Positions 60,542 through 64,000 of a stretch of DNA of 64,000 bases are shown one piece after another. The notes beneath the pieces were generated by a model. It searched no databases and was not told the origin of the DNA. It saw only the letters and a program-made list of their open reading frames with translations. Location of the stretch: positions 1,810,001 to 1,874,000 of the forward strand of contig CALZFC010000354.1 in the NCBI GenBank assembly GCA_945643635.1. Reading direction: 5' to 3'. The number at the start of each line of letters is the position of its first letter. Positions within the stretch are counted from its first letter, which is position 1. This DNA comes from Allodiplogaster sudhausi. Lineage: Eukaryota; Nematoda; Chromadorea; Rhabditida; Diplogasteridae. A program made the translations under genes and the position numbers.

Positions 60542-62845
60542 CTACAAGTCTCTCACAAAGAACTGCAAATTGTAAACGTTTTTCATTGATTCAAGCATAG
60601 TTCCAACCACGTTGCGCTTGTAAAGCACTCGTTCACGAAGAAGGAAACAGAATGCAATGAAATGGGAGAGAAGAAGGCCGACAAAGGGCACTCGCAACTG
60701 GCTGAGAGTCATGATGGAGAAGGAGATCTTGGGCGGCTTGAAGTCGAGCGACTCGCCTTGTGGACGAGAAGTGTAGCGAAGGATAAGAGCGTGCATCTAT
60801 ATACATCAACTACGCAATCGTTCTATGTCAACTTTGCCGTTGCCTCTAAAGCACCACCACCAACTTGTTCTGGTCCGGAAATGCTGACGAGATTCCGATT
60901 GAGAATATTGCGAAGCTTCCGAAGTCTTCGATCCTTCCGCAAGAAGAAGGTCGATGGATTTGGAATGCCGAAGCCCTCGCTAGCAAAAGACGGGTACTTC
61001 TTATCCAGAGATGCCATCTCTACGTGGGGCACAGCAATTCTTAAAAAAATGTTTTTTTTAATGAGATGTTCACTTTGTTATGACAATTCAAGCACGCGTA
61101 TTATCTTGAAGAGATTGCTGTGATGTTTACATTGATTAATCTTCGTACTGTCGGAGTGGGCAAGGCGAGCGGAAGTTGCCATTGCGGCGGAGCCGGATGC
61201 CCGTGAAGCCGGAGTAGATGGAGACTTGACCAAAGAAATGCAGAGATGACTTTGAGCATAACTACAACTTTTTTTTAATTGGCTGAACTTCTTATTATCT
61301 CCATATCTCTCTCTCTTTGTTTTCTCTTCCTTGTACCATATTTGCCATGTTCTGGTTATCTGGCTCGAAGATGAGGCGATTGCCGTATTTTTCAGCTGGA
61401 TCGCCTCCGAAGAGCTCCGCTTTCTGCAATTCGACTTACTTTTTATTTTTTTATTTTTTTTTATTCTTATACCGATTTGCTTTTTTAACCGGAGTTATAA
61501 AATTCGAAATTGGGAGAAACAAGTGCGAACAGTCTCTGGCTTGACTGCGAATTCGCCTTTCATAATTAGCCGACCGCTGCCGTCTCGCAGATATTCAAGG
61601 AATTCAGTGACCGTTCTCAATACGCACAATTATCAGTGATCTTTTTTGTTTTGTTAAACAAAGTGTAACAATTGCATCTACTAATGGAAACGAAATGGAA
61701 AATTTCCTAAAATCTTTATAGGCTGGGCAAGAAAAAACGAACGTTGGCGGATTCACGGTAGTTTGAATTGCGCTGCCCGAGTACATTGCATTGTAGATGA
61801 GGAGAAGCATGAATACCGAGAGATGGAAACAAAAAATAGCTGGGCGTCTTCCGGAGAGCGGATCGGAAGAGAGAACTCGTTGTAGCGAGGCGGAGAAGCG
61901 TCTGAAAGTGATTAAGAGAACATGGGCGAACATCCTTTGACATTATTTGAGCAACCCTAACACCGACTTCTCGCTGTCCTTGAGCATGAGAAGAAGGGCG
62001 AGGGTCAAGCATTCACAAGCGTAGGCAGAAAGCAGAGCAGCAACGAAAGCTGCGGCTATCCAAGGAGAAAAGACGAGAAAGTCGCCCAGTGCCCAGCCAC
62101 CGTCCCAGTCGGCCCGTTCGTAATAAGTGAACTAGAAGGTTTACAAATAACTATTAAAATTTATGTACCTACAGATGTGTCATCGACTGACGAAACATTA
62201 ATTTTTGACAGTTCAAATTAGGCGCGTATTGTAAAGTTGAGAATATCTCGTACGTAGTCCATTATGGGCGGGTGAGTGTAGTAAAAGTTGGCCACTCGCT
62301 GCTTCTTGAAAGATAATTCTTCGATCGAACCGTCAAGAGTTCCTTGATGAAGGAAACATATGCGTTTTTTCCGCTATTGAACTCTCGCATGCCGAGCAGG
62401 CAAAAGAGGAAAGTGTGCGAACCCCTTTGAATCATTCCCAGCAATCCACCAAAGTCGCCTGTTGCATTATCGATATCGAAACCGCCTGAGAATTGACATA
62501 TGTATATACATATATATATAGGATACATATGTACATATGTATATTATCATCTCAGAGGGAATACAATTTCAATTCAGTGCTACCGTAAGAGTCGACACGC
62601 ACAAACTCGATAGGAAGCAGACCGGCTTCCGATGCGGCTGCGCGCCAAATGTCCACGAAAATTCCTTTCAATTATTAGCTCAATAATAAATTATCATGTG
62701 AAAAATCTTTTTTTAAATCACATTTTCTCCATTTTCCTTATTTTATTTAGTTGAAATTCCCACCTGAAAGTGTTTGAAGATGCTGTGATTTGTGGTAGAC
62801 GAACGGATGGAGGCGATCGTCGACGTAGCCAAGGCGGAGCGGCAT
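60542..62845 (-). CDS. iGluR/IR-like receptor, array copy 4, intact (448 aa)
   Basis: Exons 62845-62764, 62664-62584, 62485-62423, 62342-62254, 62131-61962, 61901-61743, 61615-61531, 61423-61337, 61249-61149, 61039-60865, 60796-60542 sum to 1347 nt; exon 10 is one codon shorter than in copies 2 and 3. Motifs: [53 protein letters not shown] (R-x9-P kept), M1 ([19 protein letters not shown]), M3 ([15 protein letters not shown]), S2 with KAELFGGDPAEKYG and SIYSGFTG, M4 ([19 protein letters not shown]). It is the most compact copy, with no large insertions in its introns (longest about 130 bases), and therefore the best template for the gene structure. No signal peptide is visible in the first exon. 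Confidence 0.77.
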
Positions 62846-63301
62846 CTCTCAGTCAGTCGTGGCCGTTCGCGCTCTTCTGACTCGTGCACATCTTAATGAA
62901 AAATTGAGCCGATATATATGTATATGTATTAAACAGATTAGCTCTTTAAAACTATCGAAACTAGAATGTGAGATTCTCTCGTCCGCATGCTCACAGCAGT
63001 GGACGAGAGAATCTTCAGCATTGCCTTCAAATATAGTCGGTGGAAAAACAGCAACTAATTTTGCAGTTTTTTGATGAGCAACTCACAAACAACGGCAATC
63101 CTCGTTGTACGTAGCTTGGGATCGCGTTCATAAGTTTGCATTTTTCAAGGCTGCAAAAGTAGGGCGGAGCGAAATATGCTGTTCATAATGTGACGACATC
63201 ATAAACCACCAACCCATTGATGACAGATGAAACTTCCGGACTTCCGGTCTTCTTCTTTTTCGATTCCAAAGCTCAAATACTTAAGCGGAATTCTGCTGAA
63301 C

Positions 63302-63673
63302 TCACAACAGATCAGGTGCTCGCATTACTCCAATTAATATGAACATCAGCCGCACATACATATTGGGAGCTAAAAGAACAAGAAACGCAGGATGGCCATT
63401 ACGTCTCTGGAGCCGTGGAAGTGTGGATAGCCAAACGAGAAGTAGAAGCTGTTGTAGATAACCACGATGATGAGGATGGTGAAGGGAGCCACGGAAGGAC
63501 GGCGCGCACTCATCGGTTCGGAGCACCATTAGGAGAGCCTCCTGGATGGCTCGTTAATTTCTTTATCAGGAAAAGTTCCAGCTAATGGATAAATGTTAAA
63601 AAAAAAACCTTATGGCAACGCCAGCGTGGTGGGCTTCGTTTCCTCATCGACGTACCCAAGAAGAAGGCGGCAT
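63302..63673 (-). pseudogene. Degenerate fifth receptor copy
   Basis: 63673-63613 (minus) reads CRLLLGYVDEETKP, matching the LRLGYVDD start of the array receptors but out of frame with its ATG. Only 100 bases further on, 63513-63403 reads RRPSVAPFTILIIVVIYNSF, like the [20 protein letters not shown]3 exon, ending at a GTAATG donor. Exons 2-5 are therefore missing. The final block (AFLVLLAPNMYVRLMFILIG, stop 63302) has relatives upstream of copies 1-3 (about 41208, 48310, 59010). Overall a deleted copy or a divergent relative. Confidence 0.45.
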
Positions 63674-63879
63674 TCCTAAGCCGCCCACTTCTTCGTCCTC
63701 TTTCCTTCCCTCTGTAGTATCTTACTTCTCCAATTTGCACGTCTAATTAGTCATAAGGAAGAAGTGAATAATACTTACCATTAGATTGAGAAGATCATAG
63801 GGAGGACCATACTATCACGGTCGTGTTTTGACGAGAGAAAAGAAGCAAGTTAAAATATTACCCTTTATGACATATCAAA

Positions 63880-64000
63880 CTAACGAGGCCGAAGCAAAGT
63901 GCAACGACATCTTCGTTTGAATAAACATTCGAGTCGGGAGCGTTGTCTTCGCGTAATACAAGAAGCAGCCTCACCTACAAATAGAGAAAGAGCTTGCAAA
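63880..64000 (-). other. Exon-like segment cut by the right edge
   Basis: After a CTATTTGTAG acceptor the minus strand reads VRLLLVLREDNAPDS and VYSNEDVVALCFGL before a GTTAGT donor. Its nucleotide sequence matches 50440-50570. It may be the first S1 exon of another divergent receptor gene that continues outside the window. Confidence 0.35.

Noticed and set aside
1..64000. CRISPR arrays, bacterial operons, rRNA genes
   Set aside because: No direct-repeat/spacer pattern, no operon structure and no rRNA core sequences were seen; repeats are microsatellites, a minisatellite and transposons in a eukaryotic gene setting.

Overview
The window reads as an intron-rich nematode chromosome segment, most likely from a free-living chromadorean worm. 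Three things point there: small exons with TTTCAG-like 3' splice sites, UDP-glucuronosyltransferases with the nematode VSFGS...WKYE...THGG layout, and a large receptor-type guanylyl cyclase of the gcy kind. No prokaryotic gene organisation is visible. All gene models below were spliced by hand from codon phase, splice signals and family motifs; no expression data or database search was available.

Left half, ordinary genes. 120-3919 (-) is the 5' part of an unrecognised protein (7 exons, runs off the left edge). 4755-5656 (+) is a small two-helix membrane protein. 7501-11078 (+) and 15479-19862 (-) are two UDP-glucuronosyltransferases facing tail to tail. The first carries two one-base lesions and looks like a young pseudogene; the second is intact (539 aa, ER-retrieval tail).  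A small secreted, Tyr/His-rich peptide gene lies between them at 13343-13573. 22636-33920 (+) is a complete 32-exon receptor guanylyl cyclase (1129 aa: signal peptide, ligand-binding domain, one TM, kinase-homology domain, cyclase domain). Long (CT)n/(GA)n tracts fill many introns and spacers.

Right half, a tandem array (about 36.3-64.0 kb). Four copies of one 11-exon gene lie head to tail on the minus strand (36413-40680, 44906-47769, 54553-57831, 60542-62845). Spliced, three give uninterrupted proteins of 449, 449 and 448 aa; the leftmost has two one-base lesions. The protein has the layout of a divergent ionotropic glutamate receptor / IR-type channel without an N-terminal domain: S1 lobe with R-x9-P, M1, M3 with IYNAMYSG, S2 lobe, M4. 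A degenerate fifth copy sits at the right edge. Three spacers also carry a plus-strand pseudogene pair of exons from the rRNA methyltransferase NOP2/NSUN1, all with the same old frameshift, so the fragment was copied together with the receptor gene.

Mobile DNA is concentrated in the array: TTAA-flanked inverted-repeat elements of several sizes, a 1.5-kb foldback element whose 455-bp arms each hold a tRNA-like Pol III promoter, a LINE remnant with a nested MITE, and a G-run-rich MITE inserted in a TA microsatellite.
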